Assembly: GCA_011037195.1 (NCBI GenBank)
Contig: JAAEAF010002492.1
Location: forward strand, 62,001-126,000
DNA from: Triatoma infestans
Lineage: Eukaryota; Arthropoda; Insecta; Hemiptera; Reduviidae
Length of the DNA: 64,000 nucleotides
Reading direction: 5' to 3'
Positions 29,667 through 39,830 of the stretch are shown piece after piece. The position numbers were made by a program, and so were the translations under genes. Each line of letters opens with the position of its first letter. The stretch's first letter is position 1. A model generated the notes under the pieces. It had not been told where the DNA came from. It was given only the letters and a program-made list of their open reading frames with translations, and ran no database searches.

Positions 29667-31219
29667 TTTGCCATTGGAAGCAGGTGGTAGGGAGTAGTGT
29701 TAACTTTTCGGATTTTCAATAGGGTGCAGATCTGAAGTATTATGGTAGAAGTGAAATTGGTACCTAAATCTGATAGTAGGTACTTGGGTGTGCCATAACG
29801 GGTAAAAATTTCATTTACAAGTATCCGCGCAATATTCTCAGCCTTTTGATTTGTCATGGGAAACATCTCGAGAAAGCGAGAATACTGGCAGATAATGGTA
29901 AGGATGTATTTGTATTCCTCACCTGTGTCTGGATTAGTGGAAACTTCCATGGGGCCTACTACATCTATAGATAAAGCCTGAAATACGTTCGTTGGCTCTT
30001 GAAAATCACCCAAGGGAGGTTTGTGAGGAATATGCGACTTACTAGTAGCGCAACTATGACATGTTTGTACATAGTTTTGCACATCAGTAGAAATATTTGG
30101 CCAAGTGAAGAACATTTTTATTCTGTCATATGTCTTATGAATACCATAGTGTCCCGAGAGAGGATTGTCATGAAATAATTTCATGATGGTATCACGCATA
30201 GAGTTAGGCACTAGCGTGCAATTGTCAACAGTATGCACTATTAAACCCTGTTGGTCTAAGGAATAGTGGGGTGTTTGAAGTAACTTCTGACATTCAGCGT
30301 CATTACTTTGAAGTTCTAGGACTTCCAGGAGGTCGATCGTTGGATAGTATTCGTCGGTTTCGGCTTGAATGCAGCCTATGTATCGACTAAGTGCGTCCGC
30401 ATGTGCAATATTCTTGCCGGAACGATGCTCAATATAAAAATCAAATTCTGCCAGTTTCATGCTCCAACGGAAGAGCTTATTGTGGCTATCTTTGATGTTT
30501 TTGAGCCATTGGAGGGCTGCGTGGTCTGTAACTACCTTAAATCTGTAGCCATACAAGGTATATCTATAGGTTTTACACCCAAAGACGATTGCTAACAATT
30601 CACGTTCTGTAGTACAGTATTTGGATTCTGCTTCATTAAGCACACGTGAAGCAAACGCTATGGGCCTTTCATCGCCATTAATATTTTGGCTTAGAATTGC
30701 GGAAATACCTATATTACTTGCATCCGTAGTAAGGATGAATTCATGGTCGTAATTTGGATAGGCTAGGACCGGTGGAGATATTAAGGTGGATTTGAGAGGT
30801 TGAAAAGCGTCTTGACGCTCTTGTGTCCACTGAAAATTTACACCTTTCTTTGTAAGGTCTGTGAGTGGCTTGGCAAGCTCAGAAAATTTGGGGATAAATT
30901 TCCTATAGAAACCTATGAAACCCAAAAATGCTCTGACGTCTTTTAATTTACGAGGTACAGGGTAGTTCTTAACCGATTTTAATTTTTCTTCGTCGGGCCT
31001 TATTCCATTAGAACTAATTACATAACCCAGATATTTACAGCTGTCTTTAAAAAATTGACATTTACCCAAGTCTATACACAAGTTACCGGCCTGGAGACGC
31101 TTCATTACTTTTAATAATGCATGGAGGTGTTCGTCGAAGGTTTTCCCATGGAAGACGAGTATATCGTCTAGGAAGGTGTGGCAGATGTCACCAGTATATC
31201 CGGACATAATTTTGTCCAT
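29642..31219 (-). CDS. Gypsy-E RT palm, RNase H and integrase
   Basis: This 525-residue frame begins inside the reverse transcriptase (MDKIMSGYTGDICHTFLDDI), with the catalytic FLDD loop in the first 20 residues. The connection domain (SVKNYPVPRKLKDVRAFLGF) and RNase H (ILTTDASNIGISAILSQ, VVTDHAALQWL) follow. Integrase has the HHCC region (NPLSGHYGIHKTYDRI, CHSCATSK) and the core SIDVVGPM and LSDLGTNF. The start codon is internal to RT: sense continues upstream in another frame across about 31235. The layout is that of a Ty3/Gypsy pol. Except at its edges, the frame is intact. Confidence 0.9.
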   Translation of the reverse strand: MDKIMSGYTGDICHTFLDDILVFHGKTFDEHLHALLKVMKRLQAGNLCIDLGKCQFFKDSCKYLGYVISSNGIRPDEEKLKSVKNYPVPRKLKDVRAFLGFIGFYRKFIPKFSELAKPLTDLTKKGVNFQWTQERQDAFQPLKSTLISPPVLAYPNYDHEFILTTDASNIGISAILSQNINGDERPIAFASRVLNEAESKYCTTERELLAIVFGCKTYRYTLYGYRFKVVTDHAALQWLKNIKDSHNKLFRWSMKLAEFDFYIEHRSGKNIAHADALSRYIGCIQAETDEYYPTIDLLEVLELQSNDAECQKLLQTPHYSLDQQGLIVHTVDNCTLVPNSMRDTIMKLFHDNPLSGHYGIHKTYDRIKMFFTWPNISTDVQNYVQTCHSCATSKSHIPHKPPLGDFQEPTNVFQALSIDVVGPMEVSTNPDTGEEYKYILTIICQYSRFLEMFPMTNQKAENIARILVNEIFTRYGTPKYLLSDLGTNFTSTIILQICTLLKIRKVNTTPYHLLPMANWNVSIKR

Positions 31220-31248
31220 TAAACGCTGATAAGCGCTGCTGGCGTTCT

Positions 31249-31995
31249 TTAAACCGAAGGGAAGAACCTTGAATTGATAGGTTCCGAAATTATGACGAAG
31301 GAAGTCTTTTCTTTAGATGCTTCGTCAAGGAGGATGCCGTGGAAGGCACCACTGATGTCTAAGGTGGTATAGAAACGGGTGGCATTCAGTGTGGATAGGA
31401 TATGCTGTATATCCGGGAGCGGGTAAATTTCAGAAGTGGTGATGGCATTTAGTTTGCGAAGATCAACCACATACCTGTATTGTTTTCGGAGCTGTGTAAT
31501 GTCTGTAACATCAACTTTAGTGTGGTCAGCATGTTTTTTCTTAATGAGTATGACGGGGTGAGCCCAGTTGGATTTACTTTCCTCTATTATACCTCTATCA
31601 AGATTGTCTTGTATGAGGGCCTTGAGGATGGGAGCCTCGGAATGTGCTATCTTATAGGGGCGGCTGGACACAGGGGCATGATTTTTTGTGTCAATGTGGT
31701 GAGTGACTCCAGTAAATTTTGTTTGAAAATTGTTGTCGTGTGTGAAGGCGTCATGAAAAGGAGTGAGGGCATGTAGAACTTGTTGTTGTTGTTGAGAAGA
31801 GAGATGCGTTAATTTGTTGAGAAGTTCTTGTTGAAATAGAGCGATTTCGTTTGTGTTAGTTTGATTAGCAGATTGTACTGCGTTTATGGTGTGAGTCTGT
31901 AAGTCTGTTTCAAAATCGTATTCGATATGAGCGATTGGAAAGTGTTTTTGAATAGCAATTTCGTGTGAGGTAGTGTTTATAAGTTGATGGTGCAT
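31249..31995 (-). CDS. Gypsy-E RT N-terminal part
   Basis: It contains the linker after protease (HEIAIQKHFPIAHIEYDFE) and the fingers/palm of RT: APVSSRPYKIAHSEAPILKA, NWAHPVILIKKKHADHTKVD, QYRYVVDLRKLNAIT, and TTLDISGAFHGILLDEA with the first catalytic Asp. The frame ends at 31249 after ISEPINSRFFPSV, in the stretch equivalent to the motif before the FLDD loop, and sense moves to the next frame. It is one part of a broken polyprotein. Confidence 0.85.
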   Translation of the reverse strand: MHHQLINTTSHEIAIQKHFPIAHIEYDFETDLQTHTINAVQSANQTNTNEIALFQQELLNKLTHLSSQQQQQVLHALTPFHDAFTHDNNFQTKFTGVTHHIDTKNHAPVSSRPYKIAHSEAPILKALIQDNLDRGIIEESKSNWAHPVILIKKKHADHTKVDVTDITQLRKQYRYVVDLRKLNAITTSEIYPLPDIQHILSTLNATRFYTTLDISGAFHGILLDEASKEKTSFVIISEPINSRFFPSV

Positions 31996-32390
31996 GTGTT
32001 GTTAGCAATATGTACGATAGAATTGGGCATGTGGATACCCGTAGGTAAGGAATTGCGTTGTGTAAGCAGAATTTGTGTGTCGAGAGGAATTTTTGTATAT
32101 AGTGTATGAGTTTGTATTATGTGTGCGCGAGGTGGCACTACAATTTTGTGGCGTAGCTGCAGGGTTTTGGGTAAGGGTAGCTGTTGAATCGAATTGATTT
32201 GGTGCGTTTGAGCACTATTTGAAAATGGAATGTTGAATTTATTGAGCGTTAGTGTACGTGTGCGCAAATTAATAATTGCCCTATTTAATGTAAGGACATC
32301 TCTACCTAGTATTAATTGGAAATTGCCTTTTAATTGCGAAACTATGAATTCGCCAGAAAAATTGGAATTTTTGACATTGTCCGCATGCAA
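31977..32390 (-). CDS. Gypsy-E protease-RT linker segment
   Basis: This frame carries the C-terminal part of the protease region and the linker (ILGRDVLTLNRAIINLRTRT, LPLPKTLQLRHKIVVPPRAH). The ILGRDVL phrase is typical of the second conserved motif of retropepsins. Frame shifts near 32380 and 31990 join it to its neighbours. Confidence 0.75.
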   Translation of the reverse strand: MHADNVKNSNFSGEFIVSQLKGNFQLILGRDVLTLNRAIINLRTRTLTLNKFNIPFSNSAQTHQINSIQQLPLPKTLQLRHKIVVPPRAHIIQTHTLYTKIPLDTQILLTQRNSLPTGIHMPNSIVHIANNTCTINL

Positions 32391-32715
32391 ATGATGCCAT
32401 AATTAGGTATTACTTGGTTAGTCAGAGATTTTAAAATAATGTTGGAATGCTGAAGGTTCTTATTTCGACAAAAACTGGAATCCACTAGGCTGTGACTAGC
32501 TCCAGTGTCTACAAGGGCACGAATAAATTTTTTGCCAATTCTTAAATTTACTAACAAATTATCAGAATTGGTGAAAGCAGGTAGGAGAGCCAAGGTCATA
32601 ACATCAGCCGTTCGTGAGAGCGGCTGTGGGCTTAACCGTTTTTTGGCTGTATCTGGAAACATGTTCGAGCCGTATGTCCAAATTTAGAACAAAATTGGCA
32701 TGTGGGCCTATTTTG
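32342..32715 (-). CDS. Gypsy-E gag zinc knuckle and protease, right after LINE-F
   Basis: Reading from the LINE-F border, the first coding sense is a zinc knuckle (CQFCSKFGHTARTCF, about 32655-32700). The open frame 32342-32662 then holds the aspartic protease active site RALVDTGASHSLVDSSF. In the uninterrupted element this would have followed the Asn-rich gag tail at 37892-39148. A frame change lies near 32380. Confidence 0.8.
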
Positions 32716-33177
32716 GAGGTTATTTTTTTTTTTTTTTTTTTTTATTTTTCCCTTTAATAAATACAATTACACAAAGTGTACAAACAAAATACAAAAAAAT
32801 CCTTATAATAAAAAAAAACTAAAAATGAACTGGAAATTACTGCTTCCATAAGGGACAAATTCCCGTGCATGGGAGCAGGAGCCCCTCTCAACCCATTACA
32901 CTATGTTTTATGACATCTTAATATAGCCATATGCACTGTATGTACAAATGTTATGCAATTACAAATACTTTTATTTATAAAATATACAATAAATTATTAC
33001 AAAACCTTCTTTTTCCTATCCTATGCTATTTAAGTAGTATACATGTTAACAAAAAATGATAAATCTTTTCCACCTCTTTTTTACCTTTTCTACTTTACAT
33101 TTACAATTCTACCTTTTATTTTCGTTATTGTTCTATGACACTAGAATACCTCCCTCCTGGTTCTAATTACCGAAACT

Positions 33178-36123
33178 TCAATCAATGTCAACACCAGTGG
33201 CTGTCGTTAAATATCTGGTTAGGTGGATTTTAAAATTCCTTTGAGTGAATTTGCTCCTAAGTTCTTTTGGAAGAGCGTTAAAAAACCGGACTCCCCGAAT
33301 ACAGTAAGATCCGTGCATTAAAGTAGTGTTTGAGAAAGGTGTAGGAGCCACAAAATCCTCCCTAGATCTAGTGCCAAAGGAGTGCTCCACTGTTCCAATC
33401 CTTCCTTCTTTCACTACTTGAAGGATGGCCGATCTCATGTATAGATGCTTAAGATCAAGTACATTTAATCGCATAAAAAGTGGTTTAGTATGGTCATTTT
33501 TGTTTTTTTTAAAGATAGTTCGCAAAATAGTTTTTTGAGTTTTAATTAGGGGATTTAGAGCAGCCCTAAACGCACCACCCCAGGCCACCAAACCGTACAA
33601 TATAATGGACTGGAAAAGAGCAAAATACACAGATCTTAAGACCCGGAGAGTCAGGATGTTTCGGAGTCTCATAAAAATATATATAGATTTCCTTACTCTA
33701 GCCGCCAAATTCCTCAAATGAAAGTCCCATTTGAGGTTACTGTCTATAAGAACACCTAAATACCTTATAACTTCAACCCTTTCTAAATTGTAACATCCGC
33801 AGTTTTGTCTGAGGTTACAGTTTCTTATGTGCAGTTTTAATGTCAGATCTGTTGGCTGTCCACTTTTCATTAAAGAGTACGTCATGTATTTCGTCTTTGT
33901 CAAATTTAATGTCAACCCTTGTTGGTCAAGCCAGTTTTTTACTACCGTCAATCCAATTTCTGCTCTCTCGAATACATTTACCCAACTGTTTCCACTAAAT
34001 AAAAGCACAGTGTCGTCAGCAAAACAAAGGACATCACCTCCTGTTTCCACATTACAAACTTCGTTTACATGCAGTAGGAACAGTATAGGTCCCAAGACGG
34101 TTCCTTGAGGCACACCAAAAACTGTTGTGGCTTCGTTACTGATACTATTATTAATTTTTGTGTATATCTGTCTGTTGTACAAGTAATTTCGAAACCAATT
34201 TAATTCAATACCAGTTATTCCATATTGTTCCAGTGCTGTTATCAGCAGCGTATGGGAAACTGAGTCAAACGCCTTCGTCAGATCCAGAAACACGGCCAAA
34301 GCTTTTTCACCCTTATCGAGGAAGGAAATTATTCGATGAGTAAGACGTGAAATCGCATCCTGCGTACCCAGATTTCTCCTAAAACCAAATTGAGTTGTTG
34401 CGATTAATTTGTTATCTTCCAAATAAGAAACTAATTGTATCTTCACAATTTTTTCAATTATCTTCGCAATATTTGACACGAGGCTAATAGGTCTGTAATT
34501 CGTTACGTCTTCAGGGTTCCCACTCTTAAATATTGGACGAATCAGAGTTCGTTTTAAGTCATCTGGAAAAATTCCATTTGAAAAGCTCATATTAACCAGC
34601 TCAGTTAATGGTTTTAAAATCAACGACTTAATATGTTTTAATGTTGAAACCGTTATATCATCGTAACCTGGGCAAGAACCACCCCTCATAGAATCAATCA
34701 CCATTCCAACATCCTCCTCAGACACAGCCCGAAATTTAAATTTTTGAAGCGTTTTTTGAATTCGAGTGTTATGCACCGCCAACGAAGACTTAAAGAACAT
34801 TTTTTCCCCTATCTCTGAAAAGAATTTATTAAACACGTCAGCACATTTTTTCGGTTCATTTATAGGATCAATATATTCCCCACCTTCAGTGTTAATCTTA
34901 TTAGTTAAGAAGGAAGGGCTTTCTTTTTTATCAATTATTTCACCAATTATTTTCCATGTTTTACTAGGGTTAAAAAGAGATTGATCTAATTTCTTTCTAT
35001 AATAGTTACATTTCAAAACTTTTATTAATTTATTTAGTTTTTGCTGATATTGTTTTATATACCTCTTCAGTTCAGAATTAAATGGCTGTTTTTTCTGCTT
35101 TTTAAGTAGTTTTTCCTTTTTACGTATTGAAACTATTATTCCTATTGTTATCCACGGCTTCAATTTTTTATGTTTTTTTTGAGGTGCATAGGTAATAGTT
35201 GCATTCAAAATATTTTTTTGTAGCGCAAGTATAAATTTAGAAAAACTAATATTCACATCCTGGCCATCGAGCACATCACTCCAATTTTCTACTTGTAAAT
35301 TTTTATTAAGTTGCTCTAAGTCAATCTTTTTGAATAAAGGATTAATACTTACTGTGTTAGCTCGTACTCTTCTAATAGTCGTATACTGAACAATAGGACT
35401 ATAATGATCGGTTATGTGACTCTCATAAATTACTGACTTTATGGTACCAGGGTTGACGAAATTCGCAAAAACATGATCAATACATGTTCCACTTCCTAAA
35501 TCCGATTGTCTAGTCGGTTTGTTTATAAGTGGTTCAAATTTGTGTTCATATAGTAACGTTAAATAGTCATGTACATTGATAGTATCAGTTAATATGTCTA
35601 TATTCATGTCACCCAGTAAAAATGTCTTAGGACCGGTTTTGGTCAGTTCAGTATTTAAATCCTTAAGAAATATCTCAACGCAAGAACCAGGAGAGCGATA
35701 TATACCAATAACAAAAAATATTTCTCCATTACATTTTATTTTTACCTTCAATGCACTGCAACCATTTAAGCAAATCTCCTCCCACTCCAATATCCTAATA
35801 TTATTTTGGACAAAAATAACTATTCCACTATTCTGATTAATATTAACTTTAGTGTATATTGCCTGATAACCACTAATATTATACATGAAATCTTTGTTGT
35901 GCAACCAGGCTTCTGACAGTATAATTACATCAAACTGTACCTGAAAACCGGACAGTAAAGCCACTAATTTATCAAAATTCTTATTTATGCTTCTAATATT
36001 AGTTAAGAAAAAAGACAAACATTCGTTCTTAAAAAGAAGACTATTACATTGTACAATAGTTGAGGCAGCTTCACAGTTGTAATGACGAATATCGTCACTA
36101 TTACTTAGTATTACTTCTGTCAT
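33178..36123 (-). CDS. LINE-F ORF2: endonuclease and reverse transcriptase, intact
   Basis: One uninterrupted frame of 981 residues encodes the enzyme that nicks target DNA and copies the LINE RNA into it. The N-terminal apurinic-type endonuclease shows FFLTNIRSINKNFDKLVALL, VIILSEAWLHNKDF, VIGIYRSPGS and FLLGDMNID (about residues 35-175), and TDHYSPIV about 235. RT motifs: NYRPISLVSNIAKIIEKIV (about 520), VFLDLTKAFDSVSH (about 590), FGVPQGTVLGPILFLLHVNE (about 650) and CFADDTVLLF (about 680). It ends near 33178 with a C-terminal region without a clear zinc motif. Motifs and the company of a PHD-type ORF1 suggest the Jockey/CR1 group. The intact frame points to recent activity. Confidence 0.92.
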   Translation of the reverse strand: MTEVILSNSDDIRHYNCEAASTIVQCNSLLFKNECLSFFLTNIRSINKNFDKLVALLSGFQVQFDVIILSEAWLHNKDFMYNISGYQAIYTKVNINQNSGIVIFVQNNIRILEWEEICLNGCSALKVKIKCNGEIFFVIGIYRSPGSCVEIFLKDLNTELTKTGPKTFLLGDMNIDILTDTINVHDYLTLLYEHKFEPLINKPTRQSDLGSGTCIDHVFANFVNPGTIKSVIYESHITDHYSPIVQYTTIRRVRANTVSINPLFKKIDLEQLNKNLQVENWSDVLDGQDVNISFSKFILALQKNILNATITYAPQKKHKKLKPWITIGIIVSIRKKEKLLKKQKKQPFNSELKRYIKQYQQKLNKLIKVLKCNYYRKKLDQSLFNPSKTWKIIGEIIDKKESPSFLTNKINTEGGEYIDPINEPKKCADVFNKFFSEIGEKMFFKSSLAVHNTRIQKTLQKFKFRAVSEEDVGMVIDSMRGGSCPGYDDITVSTLKHIKSLILKPLTELVNMSFSNGIFPDDLKRTLIRPIFKSGNPEDVTNYRPISLVSNIAKIIEKIVKIQLVSYLEDNKLIATTQFGFRRNLGTQDAISRLTHRIISFLDKGEKALAVFLDLTKAFDSVSHTLLITALEQYGITGIELNWFRNYLYNRQIYTKINNSISNEATTVFGVPQGTVLGPILFLLHVNEVCNVETGGDVLCFADDTVLLFSGNSWVNVFERAEIGLTVVKNWLDQQGLTLNLTKTKYMTYSLMKSGQPTDLTLKLHIRNCNLRQNCGCYNLERVEVIRYLGVLIDSNLKWDFHLRNLAARVRKSIYIFMRLRNILTLRVLRSVYFALFQSIILYGLVAWGGAFRAALNPLIKTQKTILRTIFKKNKNDHTKPLFMRLNVLDLKHLYMRSAILQVVKEGRIGTVEHSFGTRSREDFVAPTPFSNTTLMHGSYCIRGVRFFNALPKELRSKFTQRNFKIHLTRYLTTATGVDID

Positions 36124-36237
36124 AATCTAACGGTAATGTATAAAAACAAATAAAGAAAAAAAATAAATAAATAAATAAAAAATAAAAAAAAAAAGACGGC
36201 AAACAAATGATAAACAATAAATAAGTAGAAAAACATT

Positions 36238-37239
36238 CTAACTTAACTTTAATTTCTGGAGAAGTTGAAAGTTCACCTTGTGTACGTTCGATTCCTCATT
36301 CCTTTTCATCAAAACATTTGACCCATTCCACCAAACGTATTTAAAGTTTCTCTCCTTCGCAAACTGCCTAGTCTCATAAAACAGTTTTTTATTAAGAGGA
36401 GAGAGATGATGAGAGATGAAAACCTTTTGGTCCACCGAGAATGTTTCAGAGATATCCTTTGCCGACAATTGAAATTTAACCGGTTTGAAAGCTTCAAGCC
36501 ATTTCAGTTTTGTAGTATAGTGATGAAATTTAATTATGATAGGGTTGATTTTTTCTTTAGAAAAGGAGGGAACTCGGTGTACTCTCTCAATTTGTTCAGC
36601 TTGGAAATCCATAGAAAGTTTTTTTGCTAAAGATTGCAATATTTCATAAATGTTTTCATTTGAAGTTTGTGGAATACCACTGATCTCTAAATTATTTATT
36701 CTCATTCTCTGTTGTAGATCTGCAATTTCAATACTTTGCTCATCAATTTGATCTTTTAGCTCTGAAGTTAGTTTATTTAATTTATCGAGTTCTTTATCTT
36801 GTCGTGTATTATCACTAATAACAGCAGTCAATTTCTCAAAAAACTCGTCATACTTTGAACAACAAAAATCAACCGATGATTTATATTCATTTAATAAAGC
36901 AGCTTGCTCCGCAAATTTTGAAAGCATAAGATTTTTGAATTCATTAATATCAAATTTTGGTTCACTGAATGAACTGCCTAATGAAGAAGAGCTAGTCGAA
37001 GGCGATTTTTCACTGGTTTTATCCGCTTGATGTTTAAGGAGACTCTCCCGACGCGTTTGAGTGCACGGTTGACATTTCCACATATGTATCTGGTTATTTA
37101 CTTTTAAAAATTCGTGGTCATTTTCTCTCAGGTTGCTACATTGCTGATTTACATGAAATGTGTTTAAGCAAGCACAACACTGGATGTTTTTTGCACCTCT
37201 TGAGGAGACATTTTTTAAACATGATCCACAGACAACCAT
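36238..37239 (-). CDS. LINE-F ORF1: PHD-like finger, coiled coil, C-terminal RNA-binding region
   Basis: This 333-residue protein is probably the RNA-binding chaperone of LINE-F. Residues 1-60 contain a C4HC3-type arrangement resembling a PHD finger (CGSCLKNV, CCACLNTFH, CSNL, WKCQPC). A Ser-rich linker (about 75-95) follows, then a long charged helical stretch likely to form a coiled coil (about 130-195, ELDKLNKLTSELKDQIDEQ). The C-terminal part (MRINNLEISGIPQTSNENIY, IERVHRVPSFSKEKINPIII) resembles the ORF1 C-terminal domain of CR1/Jockey elements. The frame is intact and lies 114 bp upstream of ORF2. The role is inferred from family organisation. Confidence 0.85.
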   Translation of the reverse strand: MVVCGSCLKNVSSRGAKNIQCCACLNTFHVNQQCSNLRENDHEFLKVNNQIHMWKCQPCTQTRRESLLKHQADKTSEKSPSTSSSSLGSSFSEPKFDINEFKNLMLSKFAEQAALLNEYKSSVDFCCSKYDEFFEKLTAVISDNTRQDKELDKLNKLTSELKDQIDEQSIEIADLQQRMRINNLEISGIPQTSNENIYEILQSLAKKLSMDFQAEQIERVHRVPSFSKEKINPIIIKFHHYTTKLKWLEAFKPVKFQLSAKDISETFSVDQKVFISHHLSPLNKKLFYETRQFAKERNFKYVWWNGSNVLMKRNEESNVHKVNFQLLQKLKLS

Positions 37240-37240
37240 T

Positions 37241-37834
37241 GTTAAGTGAAAATTTTAATGAAAGTATAAAGGAAATAAGTCACTATCACTGTTATAATAA
37301 CCAATATAAACTACACCACTGAATAGCAAAATACACCTCTTGCCTTATAAACAACGATATGAACAAGTCAAAGGTTGAAACAAGACTCCTTAAAAATATT
37401 TTTTCTTCCTCTTGCTCTAGTAAGTGCAAGGTCGTTATAATTATTTTTATTTTTTTAGTTTTCTCTAAAACGGCTATAATGGTCTGCTTTTAAACTTAAA
37501 ACGCTTCACTTCTGAGCAAGTTGAGACAAGAAGTTCGACCAGAAGTAATGAGACTAGCCTATTTCAAATTATTTTACTCCAGGATGGTTTATGGTAATTG
37601 AACTATGAGTGGTTTCATTTAACGCCTCGAGTATTTTCAGCATACAGAAAAGAGCTTAAAAAGACTCGAGATAGCTGTAGGCCATTATTTCCGGCATTAA
37701 ACATCATGATATTAACATCACCATATATCTACAAGCTCGCTCTTCAAAAAGGCTGACAAAATCTGCAGTAATTCCAAGTATTATGCAATATCCAAGTATT
37801 CCGCGAGGATATATAATAAAATTTTTAATCAAAT
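37241..37834 (-). other. LINE-F 5' untranslated region and/or Gypsy-E gag remnant
   Basis: No gene is visible. The part near 37500-37560 is less AT-rich and could be the start of LINE-F. The remainder to 37834 could be LINE leader or an older insertion. The border is not resolved. Confidence 0.4.
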
Positions 37835-37891
37835 GGTTATCAGCTATGTACTTTCCACCTTGAACAATCAGGATTCGATACTAACGGTGTA

Positions 37892-39148
37892 CTAACGACT
37901 GTAGTACTGATTGCTACCATTATTATTATTATGACTATACTGGGGCCTATCTGAATAAGGGTTAAATCGCGAATTGTTTGAATTAATTCGAGGACTATGA
38001 TTATTACTATAATATTGATTATTATTATTATAGCGATTATTACTATTTGCTCTGTGATTAAGGTTTGGAGGAATATTAAATTTCTTAGGCATTTTGCCAA
38101 AGTTAGTACGAGGTTTTGGTCTGAATTTGTTGGTGCAGTCCACGTCAAAATGTGGACCGGAACAATGGCGACAAGGTCTGTTCTTTATTACATTAAATAC
38201 TCTACAAGTGGTAGTTGGTTTTAATTGTGGCTTTCGACTTTTATTACGATGCGGGCATTCTCTGTGGAAATGCATTTGTCCACAGTAACGACAAGGAGAT
38301 GGAGGTGTACGAGAATTGTAAGTTTTCGCAGTAACAGCGAAAACTGTGGGGTTTGATTCAGAAGCCTGAACTTCTTTTAGGGCATTGGCATAGGAAAGTG
38401 CTTCATCTAATTTTTGAGGAAGCTTCGTTCGCACCTCATTACGAAGCGGTTGAGGAAGTGACTTCAAGAATGCATCAGTGGCCAGTTTATCTAAAATTGT
38501 TTGTACGGCCTCGAGTGGGTTAGCTTGAGCTTTTAAATGAATGGCGGATTGGATATGTCTAATCCTATCCGCGAATGTTTCAGGAGACTCAGTGGGCAAG
38601 GACTGAATATTAGTCATCTGTTGTAAGAGGACTAAGGGTGTTTTTTCCTTACGAAATCGGGCTAGAAGTCGCTCTGAAATTAGAGGATACGTTATAGTTG
38701 TACCCTGGCGTTGTAATTCCGCTTTCTGGGTGTCGTAAAATATTTTTGCAGAACCTGAGAGCCTAAGTGCTAATATTTCTAATTTAGCAGCGTCGTCCCA
38801 GCCAGAAAGACTAGCACAATGGCTAATTTGGTCAAGGAAATCTGACACTTTGGCTGAATTTTCGCCATCGAAGGTAGGTAAGCTATTGATTAATTGCAAA
38901 TTCCTTAAGGGACTAGGTTGATTATTAATTGGAGGATTTGCTAATTGCTGCTGAGCAAGTAAATATTCTACAGCAGCGTCGATGCCCATGTCTTGTCCAT
39001 TAATCTTATACATTTTGTCAGTGAACGAATTGCTTGGGGAAAGATTATATTTTTCAAGACGTCTACGTAATTGGAGTAAATTGCCTCCAACAGAAAGGTT
39101 ATTATCGCGTAATATCTTTATAATTTGGGATCTATTAAGTACACTCAT
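37892..39148 (-). CDS. Gypsy-E gag
   Basis: This 418-residue frame encodes the structural protein of the Gypsy-E particle. The N-terminus (MSVLNRSQIIKILRDNNLSV, then LRRRLEKYNL) resembles a SAP-type DNA-binding helix pair. The central region (about 90-250: PTFDGENSAKVSDFLDQISH, LEILALRLSGSAKIFYD, LLARFRKEKTPLVLLQQM) is a retrotransposon capsid domain. Two zinc-binding motifs follow (CRYCGQMHFHRECPH, CRHCSGPHFDVDC), then an Asn/Tyr-rich tail with many NN runs. The ATG lies 234 bp after the 5' LTR. The frame ends at 37892, near the LINE-F insertion; a third knuckle lies on the other side of LINE-F. Confidence 0.88.
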   Translation of the reverse strand: MSVLNRSQIIKILRDNNLSVGGNLLQLRRRLEKYNLSPSNSFTDKMYKINGQDMGIDAAVEYLLAQQQLANPPINNQPSPLRNLQLINSLPTFDGENSAKVSDFLDQISHCASLSGWDDAAKLEILALRLSGSAKIFYDTQKAELQRQGTTITYPLISERLLARFRKEKTPLVLLQQMTNIQSLPTESPETFADRIRHIQSAIHLKAQANPLEAVQTILDKLATDAFLKSLPQPLRNEVRTKLPQKLDEALSYANALKEVQASESNPTVFAVTAKTYNSRTPPSPCRYCGQMHFHRECPHRNKSRKPQLKPTTTCRVFNVIKNRPCRHCSGPHFDVDCTNKFRPKPRTNFGKMPKKFNIPPNLNHRANSNNRYNNNNQYYSNNHSPRINSNNSRFNPYSDRPQYSHNNNNGSNQYYSR

Positions 39149-39363
39149 AAATTCAAAATTCGAAAGGGATTGAGGTACAAGTGGTACAATTACAAAAATT
39201 TAAAAATGAAATTCACTAGAAAATTCAATAATGGGAAATATTGAAGATATTTCCGCTGAGAAAATAATTAAAAAACAATCAAATTATCTGATGGATAATT
39301 TGTTTAATTATGAAATTAAAATTTTTACGTACTTCTAAATTTGTGGATTCTCGTTGAAAATAT

Positions 39364-39381
39364 CCCAAACAGCTGGCACCA
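39364..39381 (-). promoter_or_regulatory. Primer binding site of Gypsy-E
   Basis: On the minus strand TGGTGCCAGCTGTTTGGG starts one base after the 5' LTR; TGG pairs with a tRNA CCA end. I cannot name the tRNA. Confidence 0.7.
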
Positions 39382-39382
39382 A

Positions 39383-39826
39383 TGTAATGTGATGGTGTGA
39401 TGTTGTAGTTTGTAGTAAGTAGCACGAGCGATTTTGTGTGAAGGGCTTGTAAATATGTAGCTTAAAAGAGAAGAAGTGTTAGCATTGATAAAGAAGTCAC
39501 ACTGTTTCTCAAAAGATATATTCTGTAAGAGAAATTAAGTTAACAACAATATGCTTATAATTTAAATGGAATAAACTCTTAAAACTTGATATTGGCTCTG
39601 ATGTTTTCACTTTGGTAGCTAGAACGAGTCTGTCTTAAAATATCTCTTCTCTTTGTTTCAATTCCTCCCCTGTGAGAAGAAGGGGTAGTACAGTACAATG
39701 CCATAATTGTTCTTGAACCGTACGAGTAACAGGACTTTATACCTGGCTGGTCCTTTTGCAACATATTTTGATAATTTAGATTTATTTAAAATTTAATATT
39801 ATTTCAAGTTTCTTGCATCCATCACA
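39383..39826 (-). repeat. LTR of Gypsy-E (5' LTR in element sense)
   Basis: Partner of 24193-24635. It is followed on the plus strand by the target duplication GCTT at 39827-39830, inside the Gypsy-D RT. Confidence 0.95.
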
Positions 39827-39830
39827 GCTT

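Larger units (their letters stand above)
32718..37834 (-). mobile_element. Jockey/CR1-like LINE-F with two intact ORFs, nested in Gypsy-E
   Basis: The minus strand carries ORF1 (37239-36238) and ORF2 (36123-33178), then a 3' region ending in about 20 A (poly-T at 32724-32743 on the plus strand). A short possible target duplication GGTTAT is at 32718-32723 and 37835-37840, but the 5' boundary could be closer to 37550. It interrupts gag of Gypsy-E in the same orientation. It is the best preserved LINE of the window. Confidence 0.85.
24193..39826 (-). mobile_element. Gypsy-type LTR retrotransposon E, nested in Gypsy-D
   Basis: LTRs at 24193-24635 (443 bp) and 39383-39826 (444 bp) differ by six substitutions and one indel. 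They are flanked by the duplication GCTT (24189-24192 and 39827-39830). Gag-pol runs on the minus strand from 39148 to 29103. LINE-F separates two gag parts, and LINE-G lies in the 3' noncoding part. Pol is broken at about 32380, 31990, 31235 and 29690. Confidence 0.93.

Noticed and set aside
37840..38148. Ile-rich minus-strand frame that resembles a membrane protein
   Set aside because: Out-of-frame reading of the Asn-rich gag tail (AAT repeats read as ATA/ATT).
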